The notes: generated by a model not told the origin, from the sequence alone. Numbered from the stretch's first letter, positions 1 through 7,676 are shown. The stretch: DNA of 59,484 bases from Paenibacillus rigui (GCF_002234615.1 NZ_NMQW01000051.1:1-59484); one strand, 5' to 3'. Program-made: numbers and translations.

Positions 1-130
1 TTCAAAGGGCAATGACTCTTGCAAATTTCTTCGAAGCCGCACCGCTTCTGCGATCACTGACTTCTCAGTTGTTGTCACCTTGTTTAGCGGCGACTTTTAT
101 AATATAACACATTTGCCTATTGTTTTGCAA
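1..130 (-). promoter_or_regulatory. rRNA operon promoter and 16S leader (operon continues left of window)
   Basis: Read on the minus strand, a -35 box TTGCAA (125-130) and a -10 box TATATT (101-106) are 18 bp apart; TTATAT with a 17-bp spacer is an alternative. The upstream DNA (131-180) is AT-rich, as in rRNA UP elements. Transcription would start near 94 and run out of the window. The leader ends at 1-12 with CCCTTTGAA, resembling the boxA-like block before 16S genes in Bacillales. In B. subtilis an rrn operon follows pdaB at the same place. The 16S gene itself is not in the window. Confidence 0.65.
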
Positions 131-252
131 TACCTTTTTGAAAGTTTTTTATTTCCCTTAAATTCTTGATGGATTTCAAAAACCTCTAAAAAAGGAACGA
201 GATATAACTTACCATAATTCCAAACTGAAAGTCAACCACTTTTTCTAATAAA

Positions 253-471
253 TTAATGATACATGCGATTCCTTGCGTATTTTGAAATTTCCTTAGGAGA
301 AGCCAGCCTGGCGTACATTCGAAATATGATTTTGTATCTCGATTCGATCGCCACTTTGATATCGGGATCAATCCGTTTATCGTTGAGATCGAAAAGCATC
401 TCATCGAGTTCTTTTTTCAATACATAGTCCAATTCCTTGCATTCTCTTTCATTAAACAAAAAACCAAGCAT
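253..471 (-). CDS. Small conserved-looking hypothetical protein (72 aa)
   Basis: I do not recognise a named family. The 72-residue product is soluble, rich in charged residues, and predicted largely helical (MLGFLFNERECKELDYVL at the start, ending KYARNRMYH). It has no signal peptide or membrane segment. The start is the ATG at 471 because AGGAG lies just upstream, with a second purine run (AAGGGG) behind it. The open frame extends to 597, but that extension crosses the 3' arm of a terminator hairpin and has no ribosome site. It is the last gene before the rrn promoter. Its sequence feels familiar from Paenibacillus genomes at this locus, but that is memory, not a search result. Confidence 0.6.
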   Translation of the reverse strand: MLGFLFNERECKELDYVLKKELDEMLFDLNDKRIDPDIKVAIESRYKIIFRMYARLASPKEISKYARNRMYH

Positions 472-520
472 TGGCTCCTGTGCCCCTTTCAGATATGTGC
501 TGCAATGTGGGATTAGACAC

Positions 521-590
521 AAAAAAGGTATGTTACTGAGATAAGCACGGTTATTGCATTGTTCTGCTGCGCTTCTCCAGACATACCTTT
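521..590 (-). terminator. Long-stem intrinsic terminator after the spoIIM-family gene
   Basis: Arms 581-590 and 524-533 are perfectly complementary over 10 bp. A second stem follows inside (571-580 with 536-546, one bulge and one mismatch), giving about 20 pairs around a 24-nt loop. The 3' arm runs into six U residues (521-526). It can end the transcript of the spoIIM-family gene or attenuate read-through into the 72-aa gene. Confidence 0.7.
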
Positions 591-645
591 CAGTCAAAGC
601 ATATTTCGCGCTTTACTGTTATGCACATATTTGGTTATTTTTATG

Positions 646-1263
646 CTATTTGGGGCTTTGTGGTTTTACGAGCCAGTAAGTAAAGGTGCTTTCAATTAAT
701 GCTGCCGCCGACAGGGAAATAACCAGAATGAGAACCACGGGGAGCAGTATCTTGAGAAAAGCCCGAAACTCCTCTTTGATTTGAACTTGCCGTGCGGGAC
801 TTATCACCGAGACAATCCACTTCATCACAAGTGCACCAAAACGAAGTCCGATTGCACATGCGAATATGATTGCCGGGATTTCAATAATTCCATGAGGCAC
901 AATAGCTTTAATCACATAGAGCAGCGATTCTTTTTGAGCGGAAGCAGACATGACATATCCAAGCAGCAGCCCATTTCCAAGAAGGAAAAAAAGCGGGAGA
1001 ACACCGAAAAAGGCACCCAGTCCAATAATTAATATGGATTTGGACGTATTATTCCAGAATATAAGCCAGAATAAGGCCCACTGCGGGTTCGGTTGACCGG
1101 CTATCGATTGAGAAAGCTGTTCCAATCCCTTCATTTGCGCTTCGATATAGGTTTGGAATTGGCTTGAAAACCCTGCTCCCAGCACCATCCCTGTTATAAA
1201 AACAAGTGCCGACGCTATAAAATAATGTTTCATTCTTCCAAATTGCTGCATCATATTTGCCAC
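646..1263 (-). CDS. SpoIIM-family (DUF95) integral membrane protein
   Basis: A 205-residue membrane protein with about five hydrophobic segments (roughly 13-33, 62-84, 88-110, 115-140, 165-190). The PHGIIEIPAI motif near residue 123, between helices 3 and 4, is typical of the stage II sporulation protein M / DUF95 family. SpoIIM of B. subtilis acts with SpoIID and SpoIIP in peptidoglycan remodelling during engulfment, but DUF95 is broad and this gene lies away from the usual spoIIM locus, so it may be a paralogue. Translation starts at a GTG (1263) with AAGGTGA six bases upstream. It is divergent from pdaB, sharing a 121-bp spacer, in a sporulation gene cluster. Confidence 0.75.
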   Translation of the reverse strand: MANMMQQFGRMKHYFIASALVFITGMVLGAGFSSQFQTYIEAQMKGLEQLSQSIAGQPNPQWALFWLIFWNNTSKSILIIGLGAFFGVLPLFFLLGNGLLLGYVMSASAQKESLLYVIKAIVPHGIIEIPAIIFACAIGLRFGALVMKWIVSVISPARQVQIKEEFRAFLKILLPVVLILVISLSAAALIESTFTYWLVKPQSPK

Positions 1264-1292
1264 GATAAATCACCTTTCTCCTATGCTTGATA

Positions 1293-1319
1293 GCATATCT
1301 TTCTTGTCCCAGCATACAT
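1293..1319 (+). promoter_or_regulatory. Predicted sigma-G/sigma-F type promoter of pdaB
   Basis: GCATA (1293-1297) and CATACAT (1313-1319) are 15 bp apart. This fits forespore sigma promoters (GNATA, then CATNNTA). B. subtilis pdaB is transcribed by sigma-G. The start would be near 1327, leaving a leader of about 58 nt before the GTG at 1385. Confidence 0.5.
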
Positions 1320-1384
1320 TTTATTAAACTTATTATTAAAACAAGCCCTACTTGTACCGCGGGGCACGAAGGAGGCTATGAATT

Positions 1385-2170
1385 GTGAATTATTTTTACG
1401 TGCTGAACGGGAAAAAGATTAAACAAGCGTTCATTATTGCGGTATCCATTCTGTTCGCTATCGGCATTATTTATTCGGAACGTGATAATGTGACAGTGTT
1501 CTCACAAAATGAGCCTGCTGCTATCTACAGCGTTCAGACGGATAAAAAAGTCATTGCGCTTACTTTTGACATCAGCTGGGGTGACAAACGCACGGAGCCG
1601 ATACTCAAGATTCTAGAGGAAAAGGGTGTGAAGAAAGCTACCTTCTTCCTTTCCTCCCCATGGAGTAAAAGTCATCCTGAAATTGTTAGCCAAATTGTAA
1701 AAGGCGGCTGGGAGATCGGAAGTCATGGCCATAAGCATACGAATTACAGCGGTTTGAGTGACGAAGAGATTCGTTCACAAATTACAACGGCACATCAAAT
1801 TCTGAACGAAGTGACGGGACAAAGCCCGCGTTTACTTCGATTGCCCAACGGTGATTTTGACAAAAGGGTGTTAAGGATCGCCAATGAATTAAATTACTCT
1901 GTTATTCAGTGGGATACGGATTCCCAGGATTGGCTGAACAAAGGGGCTGACAATATTATAAATCGTGTCGTAACGAAAGCTCATCCAGGAGATATTGTTC
2001 TGCTCCATGCCAGCGATTCGGTTAAACAGACCCACGAGGCCCTTCCTGTGATCATAGACCAACTTAAAGCAAAAGGATATCAGTTCGTAACTGTCAGCGA
2101 ACTTTTAAAGCAAACCCAAGTAGATAACAAACCACCGGTTGAAGATCAAGCGATGAAAAGAGTTCAATAA
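1385..2170 (+). CDS. pdaB: Polysaccharide deacetylase-family sporulation protein PdaB
   Basis: A 261-residue protein with one N-terminal membrane anchor (about 14-30) and a NodB-homology domain facing outward. Visible motifs are LTFDISWGD (motif 1), SHGHKH (metal histidines, motif 2) and RLPNG (motif 3). PdaB is needed to keep spores stable after formation in B. subtilis, probably acting on spore peptidoglycan. As in other PdaB proteins, motif 1 has FDI rather than the FDD of active deacetylases, so one metal or catalytic Asp is missing. Start is GTG 1385 with GAAGGAGG nine bases upstream; an ATG at 1378 is out of frame. It is one of only two plus-strand genes, preceded by a sigma-G-like promoter. 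Confidence 0.9.
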   Translation: MNYFYVLNGKKIKQAFIIAVSILFAIGIIYSERDNVTVFSQNEPAAIYSVQTDKKVIALTFDISWGDKRTEPILKILEEKGVKKATFFLSSPWSKSHPEIVSQIVKGGWEIGSHGHKHTNYSGLSDEEIRSQITTAHQILNEVTGQSPRLLRLPNGDFDKRVLRIANELNYSVIQWDTDSQDWLNKGADNIINRVVTKAHPGDIVLLHASDSVKQTHEALPVIIDQLKAKGYQFVTVSELLKQTQVDNKPPVEDQAMKRVQ

Positions 2171-2190
2171 CAAGTTATACGAAAAAGACG

Positions 2191-2225
2191 AAGAGCCGTT
2201 ACAGCGGCTCTTTGTTTGTTTTTAA
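2191..2225 (+). terminator. Terminator downstream of pdaB
   Basis: AAGAGCCG and CGGCTCTT form an 8-bp stem with a 6-nt loop, followed by a T-rich run. It lies between convergent pdaB and kbaA and overlaps the last codons of kbaA, so it probably serves mainly pdaB. Confidence 0.75.
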
Positions 2226-2795
2226 TACTTTGGATAAAATTAAAATTTGCCATGCATTGCATGCCAATAATGGAACCATCATAAACAAGGTAGAGGCTGC
2301 ACTATCCAGCCTTAATGCAGGGACGGCCTCAATCGCTGTTACTGCCGTCATAAAAAACAACGTAGGAATGAATCCATTGCGGTTCGTGAGCTTCACTTTC
2401 AATAGCGCAACACTCACGGCCAGGATAAGCATCAAGAGAGGCAGTGCTAAATACGTTGTCCAGCCTGAGGATTGCTCTGTATGTCTTAAGACAACGAGAT
2501 CCACAATAGAGACAATAACCAGAAGCAGTTGCAAGGTGTCCCAAACCCATTTGCTTCTAACTATACCCATTGCTATAAAGCGAATGATTAAGTAAGCAAA
2601 AAAGCCCATTTGACTTAATACGCTAATGGTTGCGCCGCCCAGGAGCATATTGACGATATTAAATCCTAACGCCGATCCACCTAGCCAGCTGAACTCTTGG
2701 TCATTGGCCTGCAGAACAAGTCCCGTAATTAAAGCACCCAAAGCGCCAATAACCAGCGTTGTCCAGAATAAGTAAAACCATTTTCTCAACGTCAC
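2199..2795 (-). CDS. kbaA: KinB-signalling pathway activation protein KbaA
   Basis: A 198-residue, very hydrophobic protein with about six membrane spans, the same length as B. subtilis KbaA. KbaA is required for activity of the sporulation kinase KinB, feeding the Spo0A phosphorelay from the membrane. The N-terminus (basic MTLRKW followed by the first span) and position between gerD and pdaB match the B. subtilis locus. The start codon is GTG at 2795 with GGGGGA eight bases upstream. No sensory or catalytic motif is visible; identification rests on length, topology, sequence resemblance and synteny. No kinB gene lies in the window. Confidence 0.85.
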   Translation of the reverse strand: MTLRKWFYLFWTTLVIGALGALITGLVLQANDQEFSWLGGSALGFNIVNMLLGGATISVLSQMGFFAYLIIRFIAMGIVRSKWVWDTLQLLLVIVSIVDLVVLRHTEQSSGWTTYLALPLLMLILAVSVALLKVKLTNRNGFIPTLFFMTAVTAIEAVPALRLDSAASTLFMMVPLLACNAWQILILSKVLKTNKEPL

Positions 2796-2883
2796 CGTTC
2801 TATTCCCCCAAAACCATCATGTGTTCAAATGTTAATTGTACCAACGTTCTCAATAAAAAGCCAATAAATCAACGGAGTGAAAT

Positions 2884-2904
2884 ATGTCCTTTCGACAAAT
2901 ACTA
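2884..2904 (+). promoter_or_regulatory. Weak sigma-G-like promoter of gerD
   Basis: AATACTA (2898-2904) differs at one base from the forespore -10 CATACTA, but the -35 region 15 bp upstream is poor. gerD is a sigma-G gene in B. subtilis. This is suggestive only. Confidence 0.3.
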
Positions 2905-2938
2905 ACAACACTTACACTCAAGAAAGGAGCTTCAGATA

Positions 2939-3610
2939 ATGATGAAATGGTGGTTGCGTTCCGTCTCCCTCCTTTTAATTGTGATCGTGATGAGCTCTTG
3001 CGGGTCTGATAAAAACGCTTCTCAATCCCCAAATGCAGGTTACAAAGATACAAAAACCATGGTACTTGATATCCTGAAAACAGAAGATGGTCGAAATGCC
3101 ATCCAGAATGCAATGATTCGGGTTACAGCGCAAGACGAAGGACAGCTTAAGCTCTTATCGACCGGCGATACCCAGCAAATGAAATTAGCCGTAAAGGATG
3201 TGCTTACCGACACTGAAAGCAATAAATTTTTGCAGCAATTAATACTTGATCCCCGGTTTGCCGGACAATTTGCAAAAGCCATTCAAAAAGATACGAAGCA
3301 GCTGCAAAAGGAATTAATGAAAGACCCAGAGTATCAACAAGCATTAAGCGACGCAATGAAAAATCCCGATTTTCAAAAGATGCTGATGGACACGTTGAAA
3401 GGACCTCAATACCGTCAACAAATGAAAACCATTATGCAGGAATCTTTACAAAGTCCTATGTTCCGTCTGGAGCTTATGAACCTGATGAAAAAAGTACTGG
3501 AAGAAGAAGCTATGCCTAAGGAGCAAGGCCAAAATAAGCAACAGCAAAGTAAAGGCGGAAGCAGTAGTGACCAAGGGAATCAAAGCCAAAAGGATCAAGG
3601 CAATAAATAA
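2939..3610 (+). CDS. gerD: Spore germination lipoprotein GerD
   Basis: A 223-residue protein with a lipoprotein signal: a basic start, a hydrophobic stretch 9-18 and a lipobox ending in Cys21 (VMSSCGS). The mature part is alpha-helical and repetitive (KNPDFQKML, KGPQYRQQM type segments) as in GerD, which trimerises and clusters germinant receptors in the spore inner membrane. The C-terminus (about 190-223) is a low-complexity Gln/Ser/Lys/Gly tail that is probably disordered. Start is ATG 2939 behind AAAGGAG; ATG 2942 directly follows. It is convergent with mrp, and a shared terminator lies between them. Confidence 0.9.
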   Translation: MMKWWLRSVSLLLIVIVMSSCGSDKNASQSPNAGYKDTKTMVLDILKTEDGRNAIQNAMIRVTAQDEGQLKLLSTGDTQQMKLAVKDVLTDTESNKFLQQLILDPRFAGQFAKAIQKDTKQLQKELMKDPEYQQALSDAMKNPDFQKMLMDTLKGPQYRQQMKTIMQESLQSPMFRLELMNLMKKVLEEEAMPKEQGQNKQQQSKGGSSSDQGNQSQKDQGNK

Positions 3611-3612
3611 AA

Positions 3613-3639
3613 TAAGGACTGGCCCAAGGCCAGTCCTAT
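3613..3639. terminator. Bidirectional terminator between gerD and mrp
   Basis: AGGACTGGCC and GGCCAGTCCT form a perfect 10-bp stem around a CAA loop, flanked by A-rich and T-rich DNA on the two sides. It can serve both convergent genes. Confidence 0.8.
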
Positions 3640-3655
3640 TTCATTCGTAATTCCA

Positions 3656-4738
3656 TTAGCTTAGCTTATTTAAAACCTGACTCGCTAGATCCAAGTATAT
3701 TTTCCCAGTCTCGGAATCGGCTTTATAGACAGATGGAGAATAGTCTGCTTCGGCAATATGATTATCCGGTGCTCCGAGTGGAATCTGGGCTAATAAATCG
3801 GTATGCAGCTCTTCTGCTAGCTTCCCGCCTCCGCCGCGTCCAAAGATATAGTCTTTTTCTCCACAATGGCCGCATTGATAATAGGACATGTTCTCAACGA
3901 TACCCAGCATCTCATGGTTCGTATGAATGGCCATAGCTCCTGCTCTAGCCGCTACAAATGCCGCTGTGGCATGCGGTGTGGTCACGATAATTTCTTTACT
4001 TTGCGGAATCATCTGATGCACATCCAGCGCAACATCTCCTGTTCCTGGAGGTAAGTCAAGCAGGACATATTCCACATCACCCCAATCGACCTCGGAGAAG
4101 AAGTTGCGTAGCATTTTACCAAGCATTGGACCTCTCCATATGACAGGGGTGTTTTCCTCGACAAAAAAACCCATGGAAATCACTTTGACTCCAAAACGCT
4201 CGATGGGAATAATCCGATTCTGAATGAGCTGTGGTCTTTCTTCAATCCCCATCATATCCGGCACGCTAAAGCCATAAATATCGGCATCAATCAAAGCAAC
4301 CTTTTTACCTAGCCGGGCTAAGGCAACCGCCAAATTCACCGTAACCGTCGATTTGCCGACTCCCCCTTTACCACTAGCTATCGCGATAAAATGGACACCT
4401 TGCTCCGGATCCAGCAGATTGCGGACAGGTGCAGTCGGTACTTCAGCAGATGTGTTTTTCTCCTGCAGCTTGCGCTCAGCCTCATTACGATCAAATTCCG
4501 TCATAGCTCTATACCGAAGATGAACCTCTTCAGCGCCTGCTTCCCTGAAGGCATTAGTTATCTGATCCTGTAGATCGGAACGATAACCTTCGTCTTCGTT
4601 TGATAACAGCACCGTGGCTGATACGAGACCTTCTTTAATCACTATATCCCGAATCAATTGAAGCTCCGTCAGAGTCAATTGAAATTCAGGGTCTTGAAGA
4701 TGATGAACCGCATCTAATAACTTTTCTTTAGTTAACAC
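3656..4738 (-). CDS. mrp: Mrp/NBP35-type Fe-S carrier ATPase (SalA/ApbC)
   Basis: A 360-residue cytoplasmic P-loop NTPase. An N-terminal MIP18/DUF59 domain (about 1-90) is joined by a linker to the Mrp domain. The domain has a deviant Walker A motif KGGVGKS (about 124-130) and a C-terminal CGHC pair expected to hold a bridging Fe-S cluster at the dimer interface. Homologues carry Fe-S clusters; in B. subtilis the orthologue (SalA, YbaL) also affects exoprotease regulation. I chose GTG 4738 because GAGGTG lies five bases upstream. The longer frame from a TTG at 4759 has no ribosome site and adds only seven residues. Same neighbours (cwlD, gerD) as in B. subtilis. Confidence 0.88.
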   Translation of the reverse strand: MLTKEKLLDAVHHLQDPEFQLTLTELQLIRDIVIKEGLVSATVLLSNEDEGYRSDLQDQITNAFREAGAEEVHLRYRAMTEFDRNEAERKLQEKNTSAEVPTAPVRNLLDPEQGVHFIAIASGKGGVGKSTVTVNLAVALARLGKKVALIDADIYGFSVPDMMGIEERPQLIQNRIIPIERFGVKVISMGFFVEENTPVIWRGPMLGKMLRNFFSEVDWGDVEYVLLDLPPGTGDVALDVHQMIPQSKEIIVTTPHATAAFVAARAGAMAIHTNHEMLGIVENMSYYQCGHCGEKDYIFGRGGGGKLAEELHTDLLAQIPLGAPDNHIAEADYSPSVYKADSETGKIYLDLASQVLNKLS

Positions 4739-4794
4739 GTTTTCACCTCGGGGAATCAATAATAAGTAGCTTTATTTATTATATCACATTTGAC

Positions 4795-5547
4795 TCAAGA
4801 ACCTACTTTTTCCCCGGAATAGTATCGCAAAATCCCCTGGTATATCGCTGCAGCTACTTTTTTCTGATACGCCGGGCTGCGGAGCAGGTCCGCCTCGGAT
4901 GGATTCGACAAAAAACCAACCTCTACTAACGCACTAGGTATCGTTAAAGTTTTGAGCAAATAAATATTATCAATCGACTTAGCTACCCTGTCCGTATTTT
5001 GCATATTTTTCTTCATTTCATCTTGAATGAGTGCAGCTAAGGTGGCATTGTCCTGATTACCAGGATAGTAGAACGTCTGTGCCCCTGACCATTTATTCGA
5101 AGGAATGCTATTCAAATGCACACTGACAAACAAATCAGATTTTTGCTCTATGATGAACTGTGCACGATTCAATAGATCTTCTGTCTTTCGCTTGCTATAT
5201 CCTTTTGTTGTTGATTGAGCCAAGTCACGATCGCTCTCCCTAGTCATGACTACTAGCGCCCCTGCCTGCTGCAAATAATCCCGGAGATGCAGTGTAATAG
5301 CCAGATTGATATCCTTCTCAATAATTCCGTCCTTGCTTTCGGCACCACCGTCAGGACCACCATGCCCGGGATCCAGAGCGATTTTCTTCCCTGACAACGG
5401 CATCGTCCAGTACGTCCAGGTTTTCGTTGCAGGCAGCTCGTAAGTAAACATAAACAACATTAAGGCCACAAGTAATGCAGACATCACAATTTTCAAGCTG
5501 CCATGCATCGTCATCCATACGACAATTCTTTTCCTCCTTTTGAACAT
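4795..5547 (-). CDS. cwlD: Germination-specific N-acetylmuramoyl-L-alanine amidase CwlD
   Basis: A 250-residue membrane-anchored Amidase_3 enzyme. After a basic N-terminus there is one hydrophobic segment (about 18-37), then the catalytic domain. Zinc ligand motifs are DPGHGG (His62), the Glu in IIEKDIN and SVHLNS, and ALVEVGF carries the catalytic Glu. CwlD removes the peptide from muramic acid so that muramic-delta-lactam can form in the spore cortex. The start is ATG 5547, behind GAGGTGG; the longer open frame (to 5586) begins inside a terminator hairpin. The ribosome site is itself the 3' arm of that hairpin, which suggests control of read-through from sat. Confidence 0.9.
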   Translation of the reverse strand: MFKRRKRIVVWMTMHGSLKIVMSALLVALMLFMFTYELPATKTWTYWTMPLSGKKIALDPGHGGPDGGAESKDGIIEKDINLAITLHLRDYLQQAGALVVMTRESDRDLAQSTTKGYSKRKTEDLLNRAQFIIEQKSDLFVSVHLNSIPSNKWSGAQTFYYPGNQDNATLAALIQDEMKKNMQNTDRVAKSIDNIYLLKTLTIPSALVEVGFLSNPSEADLLRSPAYQKKVAAAIYQGILRYYSGEKVGS

Positions 5548-5605
5548 AAAAAAATCCACCTCACATCCCCATAGACTTTTAATCATCTATATGGGACGAG
5601 GTGGA
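5548..5605 (-). terminator. Intrinsic terminator after sat that overlaps the cwlD ribosome binding site
   Basis: Arms 5598-5605 and 5555-5562 pair over 8 bp (TCCACCTC with GAGGTGGA). A further 4+3 bp pair inside, then seven U residues (5548-5554) run directly into the cwlD ATG at 5547. The 3' arm contains the cwlD Shine-Dalgarno GAGGTGG. Confidence 0.7.
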
Positions 5606-5614
5606 CAAATATAC
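5587..5614 (-). promoter_or_regulatory. Candidate sporulation sigma promoter of cwlD inside the terminator
   Basis: On the minus strand GTATA (5610-5614) and CATATAG (5587-5593) are 16 bp apart, resembling sigma-G promoters. The predicted start (about 5580) lies in the loop of the terminator, so this transcript would lack the 5' arm. B. subtilis cwlD is expressed during sporulation. The match is imperfect. Confidence 0.4.
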
Positions 5615-5627
5615 CACTGAACGTTAA

Positions 5628-6809
5628 TTAAGAGTTCGCCGGCTCCAATTGATCCCTCATACCGTCGATAAGAATCTCGGCCACTTCCGGTCTTGTAAAT
5701 TCAATTGGAGGACAATGTCCATTGCGAAGCAATGCACGAACTTTTGTTCCGGACAAGTGCATGTGATCCGCTTTATCGTGAGGACAAGTTTTGCTGGAAG
5801 CCATGTTGCCGCACTTTGTGCAGAAAAAGCTATGCTCAAAAAACAGCGGGGTAATACCAAGCTCTTCTGCAGTAAAGTTGCTGAAAATCTCCTGCGCTTC
5901 ATATGTCCCATAGTAGTCACCCACCCCTGCATGGTCGCGACCTACGATGAAGTGTGTGCAGCCATAGTTTTTGCGAACCATGGCATGGAAAATAGCTTCG
6001 CGTGGTCCTGCATAGCGCATGGCCGCCGGGAATACTCCTAAAAACACACGGTCTTTCGGATAATAATTTTCCAATAATGCCAAATAGCTGCGCATGCGAA
6101 CGTCAGCCGAAATATCATCGGATTTGGTTTCCCCAACCAGCGGGTTAAGAAAAAGGGCATCTACAATTTCCATCGCACTCTTCTGAATGTATTCATGGGC
6201 GCGATGAACCGGATTCCGGGTCTGGAATCCGACAACGGTTCTCCAGCCTTTTTCAGCAAAGATACGACGCGTCTCCGAAGGGTCAAAATAGAAATCTTCA
6301 AATTTCCCAAGTTTCGGTCTGTTAAGTACTTGAATGGAGCCTCCTACATGAGTAGAAGGACGTGATAACAGCTTCTGTACTCCAGGATGTTCGGTATTAT
6401 CTGTCTTGAATACTTTGACTGCTTCATGCTTCTGGTCCACATTGTAAATGCTCTGAACATTCAAAATAGCGTACACGACATCATCAATGTCGCCAACCAG
6501 AGCTACCTGCTTGCCTTCGCACAATTGTTCAGCTGCGCCTTGTTCCACCGGCAAGGTGATAGGAATACTCCATACGGTTCCATCGGCCAATCTCATACGT
6601 TCCACTACAGATTCATAATCCTCTTTCCCCATAAAACCAGTCAATGGAGAAAATGCGCCCACACCGATCAAATCCAAATCAGAAATAGACCACTTATTAA
6701 TTTTCAATGCATACAAGTCTTTGGCATGCTCAAGAAGAGCTTCTCTTTCGGCACCATCTACGATTCGATTAATTAGAACACCGCCATGAGGCTTAATCGT
6801 TTCTGCCAT
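5628..6809 (-). CDS. sat: Sulfate adenylyltransferase (ATP sulfurylase)
   Basis: A 393-residue enzyme making adenosine 5'-phosphosulfate (APS) from ATP and sulfate, the first step of sulfate assimilation. The catalytic motifs [12 protein letters not shown] and [13 protein letters not shown] are present. A C-terminal Cys3His zinc site (CTKCG...CPHDKADH) is followed by SGTKVRALL, as in bacterial and archaeal homo-oligomeric Sat. There is no fused APS kinase domain. ATG 6809 has AGGAGG eight bases upstream. It follows cysH by 22 bp, so the two form one operon. No cysC lies nearby, consistent with direct APS reduction by CysH. Confidence 0.95.
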   Translation of the reverse strand: MAETIKPHGGVLINRIVDGAEREALLEHAKDLYALKINKWSISDLDLIGVGAFSPLTGFMGKEDYESVVERMRLADGTVWSIPITLPVEQGAAEQLCEGKQVALVGDIDDVVYAILNVQSIYNVDQKHEAVKVFKTDNTEHPGVQKLLSRPSTHVGGSIQVLNRPKLGKFEDFYFDPSETRRIFAEKGWRTVVGFQTRNPVHRAHEYIQKSAMEIVDALFLNPLVGETKSDDISADVRMRSYLALLENYYPKDRVFLGVFPAAMRYAGPREAIFHAMVRKNYGCTHFIVGRDHAGVGDYYGTYEAQEIFSNFTAEELGITPLFFEHSFFCTKCGNMASSKTCPHDKADHMHLSGTKVRALLRNGHCPPIEFTRPEVAEILIDGMRDQLEPANS

Positions 6810-6831
6810 TAGCTGTGCCTCCTAACGAATG

Positions 6832-7524
6832 TTATTTATGAAGACCACATTCTGTCTTTTCAAAACCAGCCCAACGACCAGCACGAGGGTCTTCTCCCGC
6901 GGCTACTTGACGTGTGCAATGCTCGCAGCCGATACTTGGATAATTGCGGTCATGCAGCGGATTATAAATAATATTGTTGTTACGAATGTAGTTCCACACA
7001 TCCTCTGAAGTCCAGGCCGCTAACGGATTAAACTTAACCAATCCGAATTTCGTATCATACTCCACCTTTTTGGAGTTGGCGCGAGTCGGTGCTTGATCAC
7101 GACGAATTCCGGTTATCCAAGCATCGTAGTTTCTCAAAATATCTGTTAACGGATCCACTTTACGGATATTGCAGCATTGGTTAGGTTGGGATTTCCATAG
7201 CTCTTCACCATATTGAGCAGCTTGCTCCTCAAGTGTAAGCTTTGGCAGAACTTGTACAAATTCAACACCATAGTGCTGCTGCAATCGGTCACGTGTCTCA
7301 TAGGTTTCTTTAAAATGCACATTCGTATCCAGGTAGAAAATATCTGTCTTCGGGCTCACCTTTTGCAGCATATCAACCAATACTACATCTTCTGAGCCAA
7401 AGCTACAGGCTAAAGTAATATTAGGAAACTTCTCAACAGCAAGTTCAATTAACGCTTCCGGAGACTGATTCTCAAACTTCTCAGCCATTTCGTTAATCCA
7501 TCGCTCTTTCTCAAATAAATTCAT
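6832..7524 (-). CDS. cysH: Assimilatory adenylyl-sulfate (APS/PAPS) reductase CysH
   Basis: A 230-residue cytoplasmic reductase producing sulfite from APS (or PAPS) with thioredoxin. The PP-loop motif SFGSEDVVL (41-49) binds nucleotide. Cys117-Cys118 and Cys200/Cys203 form the CC...CxxC set that holds a [4Fe-4S] cluster in APS-type reductases. Cys226 in the C-terminal ECGLH motif is the catalytic thiol. The cluster motif plus absence of an APS kinase gene argue for APS as the main substrate (inference). ATG 7524 lies behind TAGGAGG. It is the promoter-proximal gene of the cysH-sat unit. Confidence 0.93.
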   Translation of the reverse strand: MNLFEKERWINEMAEKFENQSPEALIELAVEKFPNITLACSFGSEDVVLVDMLQKVSPKTDIFYLDTNVHFKETYETRDRLQQHYGVEFVQVLPKLTLEEQAAQYGEELWKSQPNQCCNIRKVDPLTDILRNYDAWITGIRRDQAPTRANSKKVEYDTKFGLVKFNPLAAWTSEDVWNYIRNNNIIYNPLHDRNYPSIGCEHCTRQVAAGEDPRAGRWAGFEKTECGLHK

Positions 7525-7543
7525 TCTTTTTCCTCCTATAGTA

Positions 7544-7611
7544 AATTCCGAGTATTTTAATGTGTTTTATTGTGTATGATTTAATTATAATGATTGGCTA
7601 CTTTTTGTCAA
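7544..7611 (-). promoter_or_regulatory. cysH promoter with possible CymR-like operator
   Basis: TTGACA (7606-7611) and TATAAT (7584-7589) are 16 bp apart and both perfect sigma-A boxes. The start would be near 7577. Downstream in the leader, CTCGGAATT (7544-7552) resembles the conserved half (ATNGGAATT) of CymR sites controlling cysteine metabolism in Bacillales. The operator call is tentative. No S-box riboswitch is present. Confidence 0.6.
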
Positions 7612-7676
7612 TTTAATTTTTTGTTAGGCATGTGTTTATTATATTCTCAGTTATCTAGGTATGTGCGGAGCAAAAC

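Noticed and set aside
5628-7524. Horizontal transfer of sat-cysH
   Set aside because: Position differs from B. subtilis, but codon use and base composition look like the neighbours and no mobile-element ends were seen.
7525-7676. S-box (SAM) riboswitch upstream of cysH
   Set aside because: The 50-nt leader is too short and lacks the conserved S-box helices and terminator.
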